From contig JAEEIC010000236.1 in the NCBI GenBank assembly GCA_016281165.1, positions 1-7,819 of the forward strand: DNA of 7,819 nucleotides, in the 5' to 3' direction. This document shows positions 1 through 6,544 of this stretch, in pieces. Under the pieces are notes generated by a model. It was given only the letters and a program-made list of their open reading frames with translations, was not told the origin of the DNA and searched no databases. The stretch is from Bacillota bacterium (GTDB lineage Bacteria > Bacillota > Clostridia > Peptostreptococcales > Anaerovoracaceae). The position numbers and the translations under genes are program-made. The number at the start of each line of letters is the position of its first letter. The stretch's first letter is position 1.

Positions 1-993
1 ATCGGTCCCGTAGCCCAGGGTGATGCCGCTTTTGCGTATGACCTCGCGGCCTGCCGCGAGCGCGTCTTTGTAGAGCTCCAGCTTGGCGCGGAACTCGGGC
101 TGCTTGTCCTTCAGCTTCTCCGGGTCGTAGTGGACCGCCTCGTCGTAGGGAGTGAAGGTCGGGACCAGGTAGGCGCCCTTCTTTTCGTAGAGCTCCGCGG
201 TCTCCTCATCCATCAGGGACCCGTGCTCCATCCCGTCTATCCCCATGCGGAGCATGGTCTGCATCATATCGGGCGCGTAGACGTGGGCGGTGACGGTGCT
301 GCCGAATTCATGGGCGGTATCGATGATGGCGCGCAGTTCCTCGTCGTTCAGCTGCTTCTGCAGAGGAGTATCGTTGGGTGTGAAGAAGCCCCCGGTCGCC
401 ATGATCTTGATGAAGTCGGCCCCGTACTTGAGCTCCTCGCGGACCGCGTTCACGAAGAAGTCCTTTCCGCTGCCCAGGACCGGCTTCATCCTCTGCAGGA
501 CGGAGGACAGCTCGTAGTTGCGGGATATCCCCTGGGACTGGTCTCCGTGGCTTCCGGGAGAGCAGAGGGAAAGAGCCGCGGCCTTTATCCTCGCTCCCTT
601 GAAGAGACCGGCCTCTATCGCCCTCTTGACGTCGTGGATCCCGTAGCCGTGGCTGGCGATGGAGCCCATGTGCCGCACGCTGGTGAAGCCGCGGCGGAGG
701 GCCTTTTCGGCGCAGCGGGCGATGGCGAGGGTCTTCATCTCCTCGGAGGACATGATCACCTCTTCCCGTATCGTATGCCAGTCGAAGTAATCCATGTGCA
801 TGTGGGCGTCGATCATGCCCGGAGCCACAGCGGCGTCCGAAAGGTCGATGAGCTGCGCCGACTCGGGGCGTTCGATGCCGGGGCCGATCGCGGCGATATT
901 TTTGCCGTCGACGAGGATCTTCATCCCCTCATAGAATTCATCATGTATGCCGTCAAACAGCTTTCCGCAAATGATGTATTTAAGATCGGACAT
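1..993 (-). CDS. Metal-dependent amidohydrolase, COG1228-like (C-terminus cut by window edge)
   Basis: The 331 visible codons encode a cytosolic amidohydrolase of the TIM-barrel superfamily, in the imidazolonepropionase/prolidase-like group (COG1228), which hydrolyses amide or ring C-N bonds at a metal centre. A short N-terminal beta domain (residues 1-55) precedes the barrel. All expected metal ligands are visible: the HMH motif at 64-66 (in DAHMHMD), the likely carbamylated Lys196 (FIKIMATGG), His237 (TAHVYAPD), His257 (MEHGSL) and, as the very last residue before the edge, Asp331 (GYGTD). Relatives are about 400 residues, so some 70 residues are missing. The ATG at 993-991 is chosen because AAGGAGG lies 10 bases upstream; the ATG at 1000 is too close to it. 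There is no signal peptide. The gene is a single transcription unit at its 5' end, with its own promoter. The substrate cannot be read from the sequence; a dipeptide or a cyclic amide are both possible. Confidence 0.93.
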   Translation of the reverse strand, partial: MSDLKYIICGKLFDGIHDEFYEGMKILVDGKNIAAIGPGIERPESAQLIDLSDAAVAPGMIDAHMHMDYFDWHTIREEVIMSSEEMKTLAIARCAEKALRRGFTSVRHMGSIASHGYGIHDVKRAIEAGLFKGARIKAAALSLCSPGSHGDQSQGISRNYELSSVLQRMKPVLGSGKDFFVNAVREELKYGADFIKIMATGGFFTPNDTPLQKQLNDEELRAIIDTAHEFGSTVTAHVYAPDMMQTMLRMGIDGMEHGSLMDEETAELYEKKGAYLVPTFTPYDEAVHYDPEKLKDKQPEFRAKLELYKDALAAGREVIRKSGITLGYGTD

Positions 994-1019
994 TCTTCAT
1001 CCTCCTTGTTCCTTACGCG

Positions 1020-1037
1020 GGACCGTCTCAGCGGTCC
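1020..1037 (-). promoter_or_regulatory. Small hairpin/palindrome in the amidohydrolase leader
   Basis: A perfect 6-bp inverted repeat (GGACCG / CGGTCC) with a 6-base loop lies between the predicted transcription start (about 1046) and the ribosome binding site of the amidohydrolase. No U-tract follows, so it is not a terminator. It could be a DNA operator just downstream of the promoter or an mRNA leader structure. The arms are short, so a chance occurrence is possible. Confidence 0.35.
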
Positions 1038-1052
1038 TTCTGTCTGTATATC

Positions 1053-1082
1053 TTTATACCACAATATGCCTGCTCCTGGCAA
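1053..1082 (-). promoter_or_regulatory. Predicted promoter of the amidohydrolase gene
   Basis: Read on the minus strand, a -35 box TTGCCA (1082-1077, 5 of 6 consensus) and a -10 box TATAAA (1058-1053, 5 of 6) are separated by 18 bases. Transcription would start near 1046 and give a leader of about 50 bases before the ATG at 993. It faces away from the promoter at 1127-1155, making a divergent pair. Confidence 0.55.
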
Positions 1083-1126
1083 AAAGCCGGCGGCTCTCAG
1101 CGGCAAAAAAGGAATGTTCCGCAGCG

Positions 1127-1155
1127 TTCACAAACTATACGCCCCCGCGTATTAT
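1127..1155 (+). promoter_or_regulatory. Predicted promoter of the small gene at 1216
   Basis: A -35 box TTCACA (1127-1132) and a -10 box TATTAT (1150-1155), each 5 of 6 to consensus, are spaced by exactly 17 bases. Transcription would begin near 1162, about 54 bases before the ATG at 1216. A second possible -10, TATACT at 1175-1180, has only a poor -35 partner. Confidence 0.5.
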
Positions 1156-1215
1156 CTTTTGGCCGCCGCTTCATTATACTGTTTTTGGAAATAGAGTGAA
1201 ACAGGAGGATATATC

Positions 1216-1373
1216 ATGGCTTATACACCGGAGCAGGAACAGATGTACAGAGCGGCGACAAAGCCGCCGTAAAGAGCACCAAGACCACGGTCTATGATTA
1301 TTCAAAGAAGAAGACCGATCCCGCCGCCGAGGAGGAAAAGGAACTGAACGGGCCGGAGGTCCCCATCGCGTAA
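1216..1373 (+). pseudogene. Small gene of about 52 codons, apparently frameshifted
   Basis: A strong Shine-Dalgarno site (AGGAGG, 1203-1208) precedes the ATG at 1216. That frame reads MAYTPEQEQMYRA and then soon stops at TAA 1270-1272, 18 codons in all. From 1254 the neighbouring frame stays open for 39 codons to TAA 1371-1373 and reads like real protein, with VYDYSKKKTDP, an acidic AAEEEKEL stretch and an NGPEVPIA tail. That second frame has no start codon of its own after the TGA at 1197. One lost base near 1252-1256 (for example GGG reduced to GG, which would restore an A-G-D junction) would join the parts into a charged, hydrophilic protein of about 52 residues without membrane segment or signal peptide. 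No standard slippery heptamer for programmed -1 frameshifting is present, so a mutation or an assembly error is more likely. I do not recognise the family. Confidence 0.55.
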
Positions 1374-1406
1374 AGGAAGCGCGGGCATTCTCCGCCATGA
1401 CATCAA

Positions 1407-1445
1407 AAGACCCGCTGCCTGTCATGTCGACGGGCCGCGGGTCTT
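1407..1445. terminator. Long hairpin, likely terminator after the small gene
   Basis: The outer arms AAGACCCGC (1407-1415) and GCGGGTCTT (1437-1445) pair perfectly over 9 bp. After one mismatch, a second stem (1417-1423 with 1429-1435, 7 bp including one G-U) closes a 5-base loop. It starts 34 bases after the TAA at 1373. The plus-strand tail is a short, broken T-run (TCTTGTT); on the minus strand the tail is TCTTTT. This fits an intrinsic terminator of moderate quality that could work in both directions. Confidence 0.55.
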
Positions 1446-1470
1446 GTTCGAAGCGGGCCGACCGCCCTGC

Positions 1471-1499
1471 TTGAACTCTTCGCCTTCCTGTGACATAAT
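1471..1499 (+). promoter_or_regulatory. Predicted promoter of the GNAT gene
   Basis: A -35 box TTGAAC (1471-1476, 4 of 6) and a -10 box CATAAT (1494-1499, 5 of 6) are separated by 17 bases. Transcription would begin near 1506, leaving a leader of about 145 bases before the acetyltransferase start at 1652. That is long enough to hold the mini-ORF and hairpin described next. Confidence 0.5.
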
Positions 1500-1541
1500 C
1501 TAAGAGCAACTTATCCCCAAGTGTTTAAAGGAGCGTGCTTT

Positions 1542-1577
1542 TTGAAGAACACAAGGCTTTGGGTCATAGTATCGTAG
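1542..1577 (+). CDS. Possible 11-codon leader ORF or gene remnant
   Basis: A good ribosome binding site (AAAGGAG, 1527-1533) lies 8 bases before a TTG start. The frame encodes MKNTRLWVIVS and stops at TAG 1575-1577. The basic start followed by a hydrophobic run looks like the first residues of a membrane or exported protein, so it may be a decayed remnant; it may equally be a translated leader peptide in the 5' UTR of the acetyltransferase gene. In the frame entered at 1571 the reading stays open to TAA 1644-1646, but that stretch is not convincingly protein-like. Confidence 0.25.
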   Translation: MKNTRLWVIVS

Positions 1578-1578
1578 A

Positions 1579-1614
1579 CGGGAGGTCTGCGCGTACTGAC
1601 CCGCATTCCTCTCG
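1579..1614 (+). promoter_or_regulatory. Weak hairpin in the GNAT leader
   Basis: Arms CGGGAGG (1579-1585) and CCTCTCG (1608-1614) pair over 7 bp with one G-U. After a 2x2 internal loop, TGCG (1588-1591) pairs with CGCA (1602-1605). It begins directly after the mini-ORF stop and ends 24 bases before the acetyltransferase ribosome binding site. No U-tract follows. It could be a leader control element, but the pairing is modest. Confidence 0.2.
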
Positions 1615-1651
1615 TAAATTGAGCGTCACGATCTATGAAAGGAAGTAAAAA

Positions 1652-2305
1652 ATGGCAGAATTGACGATACGTTTAGAAAGAAAAAAAGACTACAGGAAAG
1701 TTGAGGAACTTACCCGCGAGGCGTTCTGGAACGTCTACAAGCCCGGCGCGGACGAGCATTATTACGTCCATATGATGAGGGAGCATCCCGATTTCATCCC
1801 CCTGCTGGACTACGTGCTCGAGCTCGACGGCCGCATAGTGGGAAGCATCATGTACACGAAGGCCCGGCTCGAGGATGAACAGGGCGAAACAAAGGAGATA
1901 ATCTCTCTGGGCCCCCTCTGCGTGGCTCCGGAATTTCAAAGGAAAAAGCTGGGCAAGCTGCTGATAGAGCATTCCTTCGACACCGCCCGCGCCATGGGCT
2001 ACGACGTCAACATCAATTTCGGCAACCCCGGGAATTACGTCAGCCGCGGCTTCGTGAGCTGCAGGAAGAAGAACGTCAGCTACATGGTGAAGGGGAATTT
2101 CCCCACCGCCCTGCTGGTCTGCGAGCTCGTCCCCGGCGCCCTTGACGGGCGGAGCTGGATGTACGTCCCCTCCACCGCCGCCGACTGCTGCGAGGACACC
2201 GCCGCGGTCGAGGCCTTCGACAGGACCTTCCCGCCGAAGGAAAAGGCCTGGCGGCCGAGCCAGGAGGAGTTCTATATCTACAGCCATTCCTCCGTAGTCA
2301 GATAA
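1652..2305 (+). CDS. GNAT-family N-acetyltransferase (COG3153/YhbS-like)
   Basis: The 217-residue protein is a predicted cytosolic acetyl-CoA-dependent N-acetyltransferase; its acceptor is unknown. The GNAT fold covers about residues 4-145. The N-terminal part (RLERKKDYRKVEELTREAF) is typical of the family. Motif A is LGPLCVAPEFQRKKLGKLL at 86-104, where the acetyl-CoA pyrophosphate loop QRKKLG (96-101) carries Lys where the common Q/R-x-x-G-x-G/A pattern has its first Gly. The later GNPGNYVSRGF (124-134) matches the usual motif-B segment that ends in a Tyr-containing G-x-x-x-Y-x-x-x-G-F pattern. The tail (about 150-217) resembles the extended C-terminus of COG3153 proteins. The ATG is supported by AAAGGA 8 bases upstream (1638-1643). 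The gene is monocistronic, with a promoter at 1471-1499 and a terminator 21 bases after its stop. It is convergent with the exporter operon, so no functional link to it is implied. Confidence 0.9.
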   Translation: MAELTIRLERKKDYRKVEELTREAFWNVYKPGADEHYYVHMMREHPDFIPLLDYVLELDGRIVGSIMYTKARLEDEQGETKEIISLGPLCVAPEFQRKKLGKLLIEHSFDTARAMGYDVNINFGNPGNYVSRGFVSCRKKNVSYMVKGNFPTALLVCELVPGALDGRSWMYVPSTAADCCEDTAAVEAFDRTFPPKEKAWRPSQEEFYIYSHSSVVR

Positions 2306-2326
2306 GAGCCTTTTAAGCGTAAAAAG

Positions 2327-2357
2327 CCGCTGAGGGCAGGCGTCCTCAGCGGTATTT
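2327..2357. terminator. Bidirectional intrinsic terminator between converging genes
   Basis: A perfect 9-bp stem (CCGCTGAGG 2327-2335 with CCTCAGCGG 2344-2352) encloses an 8-base loop. It is followed by TATTTTT on the plus strand and, read on the minus strand, by CTTTTT from the A-run at 2321-2325. It therefore ends both the acetyltransferase transcript (21 bases after its stop) and the exporter operon transcript (27 bases after the ATPase stop at 2380). Confidence 0.9.
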
Positions 2358-2379
2358 TTGTTGCTTTTTTTGAGTTTCT

Positions 2380-3675
2380 TCAGTTTTTGGCCGGACCGAG
2401 CTCCAGCAGCTTAGGCGCGTCCAGGCGTATATTGCCCCAGTGGCCGGTATCCCAGCGCAGCTGCCTTTCGCGCAGCAGCTTCTTTTCAAAGGCGATGCCG
2501 TCCACGCATTCGAGATTGTCGGTGCTGTCGTCCTCCCGGCGGTAATAGAAGGTGAATTTGGTCTCGTACCTTCCCGGCACCAGCCCGGGGATATCGTACC
2601 TGAGCAGTATGGTCTTCTCTTCCCCCGCCCTGCCCGAAAGGAAGCCCTCGAGGGGAGAGGTCGCGACCGGCCTGCCCTCCGCCGTCCGGATCTCCAGACG
2701 GAAGGAGGCGCCGTCGCAGTCCTCCTGAAAGCGTATATCCATGCGCAGCAGCAGGGGCTCGGAATCGTAGAACACCGAGGAATCGCGGTCTGTGAGCTCG
2801 GCTCTCAGCAGCCTCACCGGCCGCCTGAGATAGTTCACCGGTCTGCTGAGATCGGTATAGTCGATGAAGGTCCTTCCGGCTAGCTCGTGCTCCAGATAGT
2901 AGTCTATCGCGTCCTGCGTCGCGCCGTCATAGGTCACGCGTCCCCGGTCGAGGACTATGCAGCGCGAGCAGAGCTCGGAGACAGTGGGGAGGATGTGGCT
3001 CACGTAGAGCACCGTGCGGTGCTCCTGCCCGGCCAGGTCCTTCATGCGCCTGAGGCACTTCTGCTGGAAGGCCGCGTCCCCCACCGCCAGGACCTCGTCC
3101 ATGATCATGATCTCGGCGTCGAGGAAGGCGGCGACCGAAAAGGCCAGCTTCACGTACATGCCCGAGGAATAGCGCTTGACGGGCGTGTCTATGAAGGCTC
3201 CGCACTCGGAGAACTCGATGATATCGTCTATCTTGGCGTCTGTCTCGGCGCGGCTCATGCCCAGGATGGCGCCGTTGAGATAGATGTTCTCCCTGCCGGT
3301 CAGCTCGCCGTGAAAGCCGGTGCCGACCTCGAGCATGGAGGCGATGCGGCCGTTGTAGGATATGGTGCCCGTCGTCGGGGCCGTGATGCGGCAGAGGAGC
3401 TTGAGCAGGGTGGACTTGCCGGCGCCGTTGCGCCCGATGATGCCCAGGGTCTCGCCCCTGGCGATCTCAAGATCGATATCCCTGAGAGCCCAGAAGGTAT
3501 CGCCGCTCTTGAGCCCTTCGGTGTAGAGCGACTGACCGATCTTCGCGGTGGGATCCTCCTGATGGCGCAGGCGCGCGCCGAAGCGCTGCAGCTCCTCGCG
3601 CAGCGTCGTTCCCCCTATCATGCCAAGCCGGTACTGCTTGGAGACGTTTTCGAATCTGATGATGGTATCTTCCAC
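2380..3675 (-). CDS. wzt: Polysaccharide-export ABC transporter ATP-binding protein with Wzt-type C-terminal domain
   Basis: This 431-residue ATPase energises export of a polysaccharide or teichoic-acid-like polymer by the permease encoded just upstream. The nucleotide-binding domain fills about residues 4-265 and has the Wzt/TagH-type insertion (about 18-60) before its second strand. Visible motifs are Walker A GRNGAGKST (81-89), the GTGFHGELTGREN segment (118-130) replacing a classic Q-loop, the signature YSSGM (169-173), Walker B IMIMDE (189-194), D-loop LAVGD (196-200) and switch His227 (YVSH). Residues about 275-425 form a beta-rich domain resembling Wzt_C (PF14524), which in characterised O-antigen exporters binds the modified end of the glycan. 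The start is GTG at 3675, with GAGG (3686-3683) overlapping the preceding stop; the spacing between the two genes is 9 bases. It is the last gene of the operon. The symbol is by family; the exported polymer is unknown. Confidence 0.93.
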   Translation of the reverse strand: MEDTIIRFENVSKQYRLGMIGGTTLREELQRFGARLRHQEDPTAKIGQSLYTEGLKSGDTFWALRDIDLEIARGETLGIIGRNGAGKSTLLKLLCRITAPTTGTISYNGRIASMLEVGTGFHGELTGRENIYLNGAILGMSRAETDAKIDDIIEFSECGAFIDTPVKRYSSGMYVKLAFSVAAFLDAEIMIMDEVLAVGDAAFQQKCLRRMKDLAGQEHRTVLYVSHILPTVSELCSRCIVLDRGRVTYDGATQDAIDYYLEHELAGRTFIDYTDLSRPVNYLRRPVRLLRAELTDRDSSVFYDSEPLLLRMDIRFQEDCDGASFRLEIRTAEGRPVATSPLEGFLSGRAGEEKTILLRYDIPGLVPGRYETKFTFYYRREDDSTDNLECVDGIAFEKKLLRERQLRWDTGHWGNIRLDAPKLLELGPAKN

Positions 3676-3684
3676 GGCAGCGCC

Positions 3685-4545
3685 TCAGATCGTATCCATG
3701 AACGTTCTTTCCACTCTTTTGAAAAGGCTGAGCCCCAGCGCCAGGGCCGCCAATGTCACCGCCCAGCTCAGGGCGTAATATCCGGCGTTGAAATAGCCGG
3801 AGCCGAAAAAGGCGTATCTGAAGGTGACGATGACCATCGTCACGGGATTGAGCATATAAAGGCCCATGTACCTTGCCGGGATCAGGCTCAGACCGTAGGC
3901 GACCGGGGTCCCGTAATGCCACAGCTGCATGCCGAACTCCATCAGGTGCATCATGTCGCGGTATTTGATGGTCACGGAGGCGATGATGAGGCCGAAGCCC
4001 ATGCTCATGAGCATCAGCTGCAGCAAAAGCAGGGGCAGCAGGGCCGCGTAAGCGCTCAGATGTATCCCGGAGCCCTTTACGAGGACGAAATACGCCCAGA
4101 CGCAGAGGAACATGGCGAAGCGTATGCCAAAGGATATCATGTTCGATATGGAGCCCGAGACGGGCATCACGAGCCTGGGGAAATACACCTTGCCCAGTAT
4201 GCGGTGGTTGTTGATGAAGGTATTGGCCGTGCCCGTCACCGTCTGGGAAAAATATGACCAGCAGATGGTGCCCGAAAGGTAAAAGAGAAAGCCGGGTATG
4301 AAGGCCCCTTCCGCGGCCGCGGAATCCGCGGTCGTGAGACGGGCCAGATTGCCGAAGAGCAGGTTGAACACTATCGTCGTGAGAAGAGGCTGGATTATGG
4401 CCCATAGCGGGCCCAGTATCGTCTGCTTGTACCTGACGACGAAATCCCTCTTCACGAAGAGCCAGATGAGGTCCTTGTATCTCAGCAGTTCCCTGATATC
4501 GATCCTGCCGCTTTTTTCCGCTGTTATGACTGTCTCAAACTTCAC
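3685..4545 (-). CDS. wzm: Polysaccharide-export ABC transporter permease (Wzm/TagG-type, ABC-2 family)
   Basis: The 286-residue integral membrane protein is the channel-forming half of an ABC-2 glycan exporter; two copies normally pair with two ATPase subunits. The cytosolic N-terminus ends in the hallmark amphipathic segment FVKRDFVVRYKQTILGPLWA (30-49). About six hydrophobic segments follow, near 44-64, 82-105, 133-157, 165-191, 207-222 and 256-275. Other family marks are NNHRILGKVYFPR (112-124), the IKYRDMMHLMEF coupling region (193-204), the LNP motif before the last segments (232-234) and the terminal FKRVERTFMDTI (275-286). The GTG start at 4545 overlaps the upstream stop as GTGA, with GAGG about ten bases before it, so translation is coupled to the preceding transferase. 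Length matches the family. The symbol is by family; in a Gram-positive host tagG would be an equivalent name. Confidence 0.93.
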   Translation of the reverse strand: MKFETVITAEKSGRIDIRELLRYKDLIWLFVKRDFVVRYKQTILGPLWAIIQPLLTTIVFNLLFGNLARLTTADSAAAEGAFIPGFLFYLSGTICWSYFSQTVTGTANTFINNHRILGKVYFPRLVMPVSGSISNMISFGIRFAMFLCVWAYFVLVKGSGIHLSAYAALLPLLLLQLMLMSMGFGLIIASVTIKYRDMMHLMEFGMQLWHYGTPVAYGLSLIPARYMGLYMLNPVTMVIVTFRYAFFGSGYFNAGYYALSWAVTLAALALGLSLFKRVERTFMDTI

Positions 4546-5567
4546 GTAAAAACTGCCTCTTTCGACGCCAGCCCCTCTTCGACGCGGTCCATGAAGGCCT
4601 CCGCCGAGAGACTGTTCTTCGTCTTTTCGCTGTACTCTTCCGCCGGGCTGAAAAGGAATCCGTCCGGGATATCCCCGGTATCTTTGAAGACGAACATGTT
4701 ATTTTCATCCCAGGCGGCGCTGTTCTTAAGATGCGGGTTGTCGGAGATGAGCTTCTTCCCCATCATGACCGCCTCGTTCACCCGCAGAGTGCTGCCGGTG
4801 CTGCCGCCCTGCACTATCTCGAGTATGATCCTGCCCTTCGCCTCGCGCTCCAGATACTCGCCGTAGCTCATCCATTCAGGCATGATCATGCCCTCGGGCA
4901 GCTCGCCCCGCCGCTCTTCGGGGACGTCGTAGAGGAAGAAGCCGCAGCGAAGACCTCTCGCGCTGAGATCGTTCCACGCCCTCATGATCTTGTCAAAACG
5001 GTCCTTTACCCTGCCGATGAAGACGACGTCCCACTCCTCCTCAGCGGAAATGACCCGTTCCGAAAGCCCCGGAGCGGGAAGCTCCAGATAAGTGAGACCG
5101 TACTTTTCGGCCTCGCCGGGATCGAAGGTGCAGAGCAGATCGGCGCAGCTTTCTGCCCTTCCCTCTGTCACCATCTTCTCGAACCTGCTCTCGCGCGCGA
5201 GGAGGTCGGTAAAGACCACGACCGTTCTTGAGCCCGGAAAGCTTTTTTTAAGGGCGTCGTAAAGCCCCTCCGAGAGCATGCCGAGGCTCCTGCGGCTCAG
5301 GGTGAAGCACAGGGGCTTTGACTGATCCCGGAAGCCTTCGGCCGCCTTTTTGAGGAGCCCGGCCGTCCTTTCGCAGAATAAGCGCAAAAAAGGCCGTCTC
5401 ACGGGGCGGGGGATCTTCGGGCTGAAGGCGAGCCTGCGCAGGAGACCGCGCGGAAAGGGATCCTTCAGATAGACGGCCCTGCCGGTCTTTTCGCAGTCCG
5501 CGAACATCACGCGGTAGTAATCCTCGGTAAAGCATATGATGTGGTCATAAGAGACGCGGCCGCTCAT
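4542..5567 (-). CDS. Probable GT-B-fold glycosyltransferase
   Basis: This 341-residue soluble protein looks like a GT-B glycosyltransferase, although the N-terminal half is poorly conserved and I cannot assign a CAZy family. The C-terminal half has the recognisable parts: a strand start DVVFIGRVKDRFDK (180-193), a second strand FFLYDVP (210-216), YGEYLEREAKGRIILEIVQGG (235-255, in the place where GT-B enzymes of the Glyco_trans_1_2/CgeB type have Y-x-x-x-L-x-x-A-x-I-x-L), then STLRVNEAVMMGKKLIS (259-275). In that last stretch Glu265 occupies the place of the nucleotide-binding Glu of GT-B folds. No membrane segment or signal peptide is seen. It lies between another transferase and the permease, sharing ATGA with the gene before it and GTGA with the gene after it, which supports a role in assembling the exported glycan. 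The donor and acceptor are unknown. Confidence 0.75.
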   Translation of the reverse strand: MSGRVSYDHIICFTEDYYRVMFADCEKTGRAVYLKDPFPRGLLRRLAFSPKIPRPVRRPFLRLFCERTAGLLKKAAEGFRDQSKPLCFTLSRRSLGMLSEGLYDALKKSFPGSRTVVVFTDLLARESRFEKMVTEGRAESCADLLCTFDPGEAEKYGLTYLELPAPGLSERVISAEEEWDVVFIGRVKDRFDKIMRAWNDLSARGLRCGFFLYDVPEERRGELPEGMIMPEWMSYGEYLEREAKGRIILEIVQGGSTGSTLRVNEAVMMGKKLISDNPHLKNSAAWDENNMFVFKDTGDIPDGFLFSPAEEYSEKTKNSLSAEAFMDRVEEGLASKEAVFT

Positions 5568-6544
5568 ATCTCACCGTCCCGCTCCCTCAGGCGGACCTTG
5601 AGCTCGGAGATGTATTTGTAGATAGTGTAGTCGGGCCTGCTGCAGCGTTTGTCGCGCATGTAGAACACGTCGTCCCCGTGGGTGGGATGGTCGTAATACG
5701 AATCGCCCTTCTTGTTCTTCTCGCGGTGCTCATAGAAGGATTTGACCGCGTAATGATTGAGCTGCATGGGGATCTTCTTCCTGCCGGCGGGCTTGCTGCG
5801 CCCGTGGAGGGTGGTCCTGCCGAACATATCCACAGGCGGCACGGGATGGCCGCGGGAGATCGTCCAAAGATAGTGGAACATCGAACTGTTGCGCGGATAG
5901 CCGAAGTAATAGTCGAAGTTCGAGTTGAAGAAGCACTTGCCCTTGTTGTAGAGCTTTTCGGAGGCGACGACGAAATCCTCCATGACGAGACGCGACGTAT
6001 CTCTTTCGAGCATGCCGCCGGAGCCGAAGAAGCGCCAGTAGATGAGGACCGCGGGCCTGTTCGAGAACTTATCCAGAAAGCCGGCAAGAGACTCCTCCGC
6101 CACCGGCACCAGGAACTCGTCGACGTCGATGAAGCCTATCCAGTCGCTCTCGCTCTGGAAGCTCCTTATGCAGTCCTCGTAGCAGGCGACCTGGGAATGC
6201 TCCTGCGGCCAGCGTATGAGGGTGACGACGCCCTCCCTTTCGTAAGGATCGGTGACCGCCTCGAAGCCGTCCGAGGAGTTGTTGTCGTACATGTAAAAGT
6301 GATCGACGCCCATCATGCGGTGATATTCTATCCACTCGCGAAGATAAGGCTTCTCGTCCTTGAACATGATGCACAGCGAGATGTGATAAGGCCTTTTTTC
6401 GCTCCTTTTGGGACGGTCCGCCTTCATGAACAGGGTATAGTAAAGATTCTCCCCCAGGCAGCGCAGCAGGGAAACGGGCCCGTATCTTCTGCGCGGGCGA
6501 AAGAAGGTGAAGGTCGGGTTTTCTGTGATCGGTGCTCTTTTCAT
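5564..6544 (-). CDS. Glycosyltransferase of the GT92 / Glyco_tranf_2_4 type
   Basis: The 326-residue protein is a GT-A-fold glycosyltransferase resembling the GT92/DUF23 and Glyco_tranf_2_4 families. A basic, unannotated leader (1-50) comes first. Then come ISLCIMFKDEKPYLREWIEYH (55-75), the nucleotide-binding YDNNSSDG (86-93) and the metal-binding DxD in FIDVDEFL (138-145; Asp140 and Asp142). Further on are the KCFFNSN segment (203-209), HYLWTISRGH (224-233) and LNHYAVKSFYEH (262-273), which matches the family's C-terminal histidine motif. No signal peptide or clear transmembrane helix is present, so it should act at the cytoplasmic face. Eukaryotic GT92 enzymes transfer galactose, but the donor used here cannot be inferred. 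The ATG overlaps the preceding stop as ATGA; the Shine-Dalgarno match is weak, so translational coupling is likely. Confidence 0.85.
   Translation of the reverse strand: MKRAPITENPTFTFFRPRRRYGPVSLLRCLGENLYYTLFMKADRPKRSEKRPYHISLCIMFKDEKPYLREWIEYHRMMGVDHFYMYDNNSSDGFEAVTDPYEREGVVTLIRWPQEHSQVACYEDCIRSFQSESDWIGFIDVDEFLVPVAEESLAGFLDKFSNRPAVLIYWRFFGSGGMLERDTSRLVMEDFVVASEKLYNKGKCFFNSNFDYYFGYPRNSSMFHYLWTISRGHPVPPVDMFGRTTLHGRSKPAGRKKIPMQLNHYAVKSFYEHREKNKKGDSYYDHPTHGDDVFYMRDKRCSRPDYTIYKYISELKVRLRERDGEI

Noticed and set aside
1086..1110. Terminator-like GC-rich stretch flanked by A-runs
   Set aside because: The only pairing is a 4-bp GCCG/CGGC stem with an 11-base loop, too weak for an intrinsic terminator.
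130..1194. Plus-strand open frame of 354 codons across the amidohydrolase gene
   Set aside because: It is antisense to a protein with all amidohydrolase metal ligands, and its own translation shows no domain or ribosome site; open antisense frames are expected at this GC content.
1254..1265. Programmed -1 frameshift as the explanation of the mini-gene
   Set aside because: There is no X-XXY-YYZ slippery heptamer in the zero frame and no evident downstream stimulatory pseudoknot; a one-base loss is simpler.
1174..1509. Minus-strand open frame of 111 codons in the intergenic region
   Set aside because: It has an Arg/Ser/Pro-rich composition, no ribosome site, and runs through the long hairpin at 1407-1445.
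1673..2287. Minus-strand open frame of 204 codons inside the acetyltransferase gene
   Set aside because: The plus-strand frame has the GNAT motifs, promoter, ribosome site and terminator; the antisense frame has none of these.
2887..4257. Plus-strand open frame of 456 codons across the exporter genes
   Set aside because: It is antisense to clearly recognisable Wzm and Wzt proteins and spans both of them; its His/Glu/Ala/Gly-rich translation is typical of a GC-rich shadow frame.
3467..4405. Minus-strand open frame of 312 codons overlapping both exporter genes out of frame
   Set aside because: The Pro/Arg/His-rich translation lacks any motif, while the overlapping frames encode complete transporter subunits.
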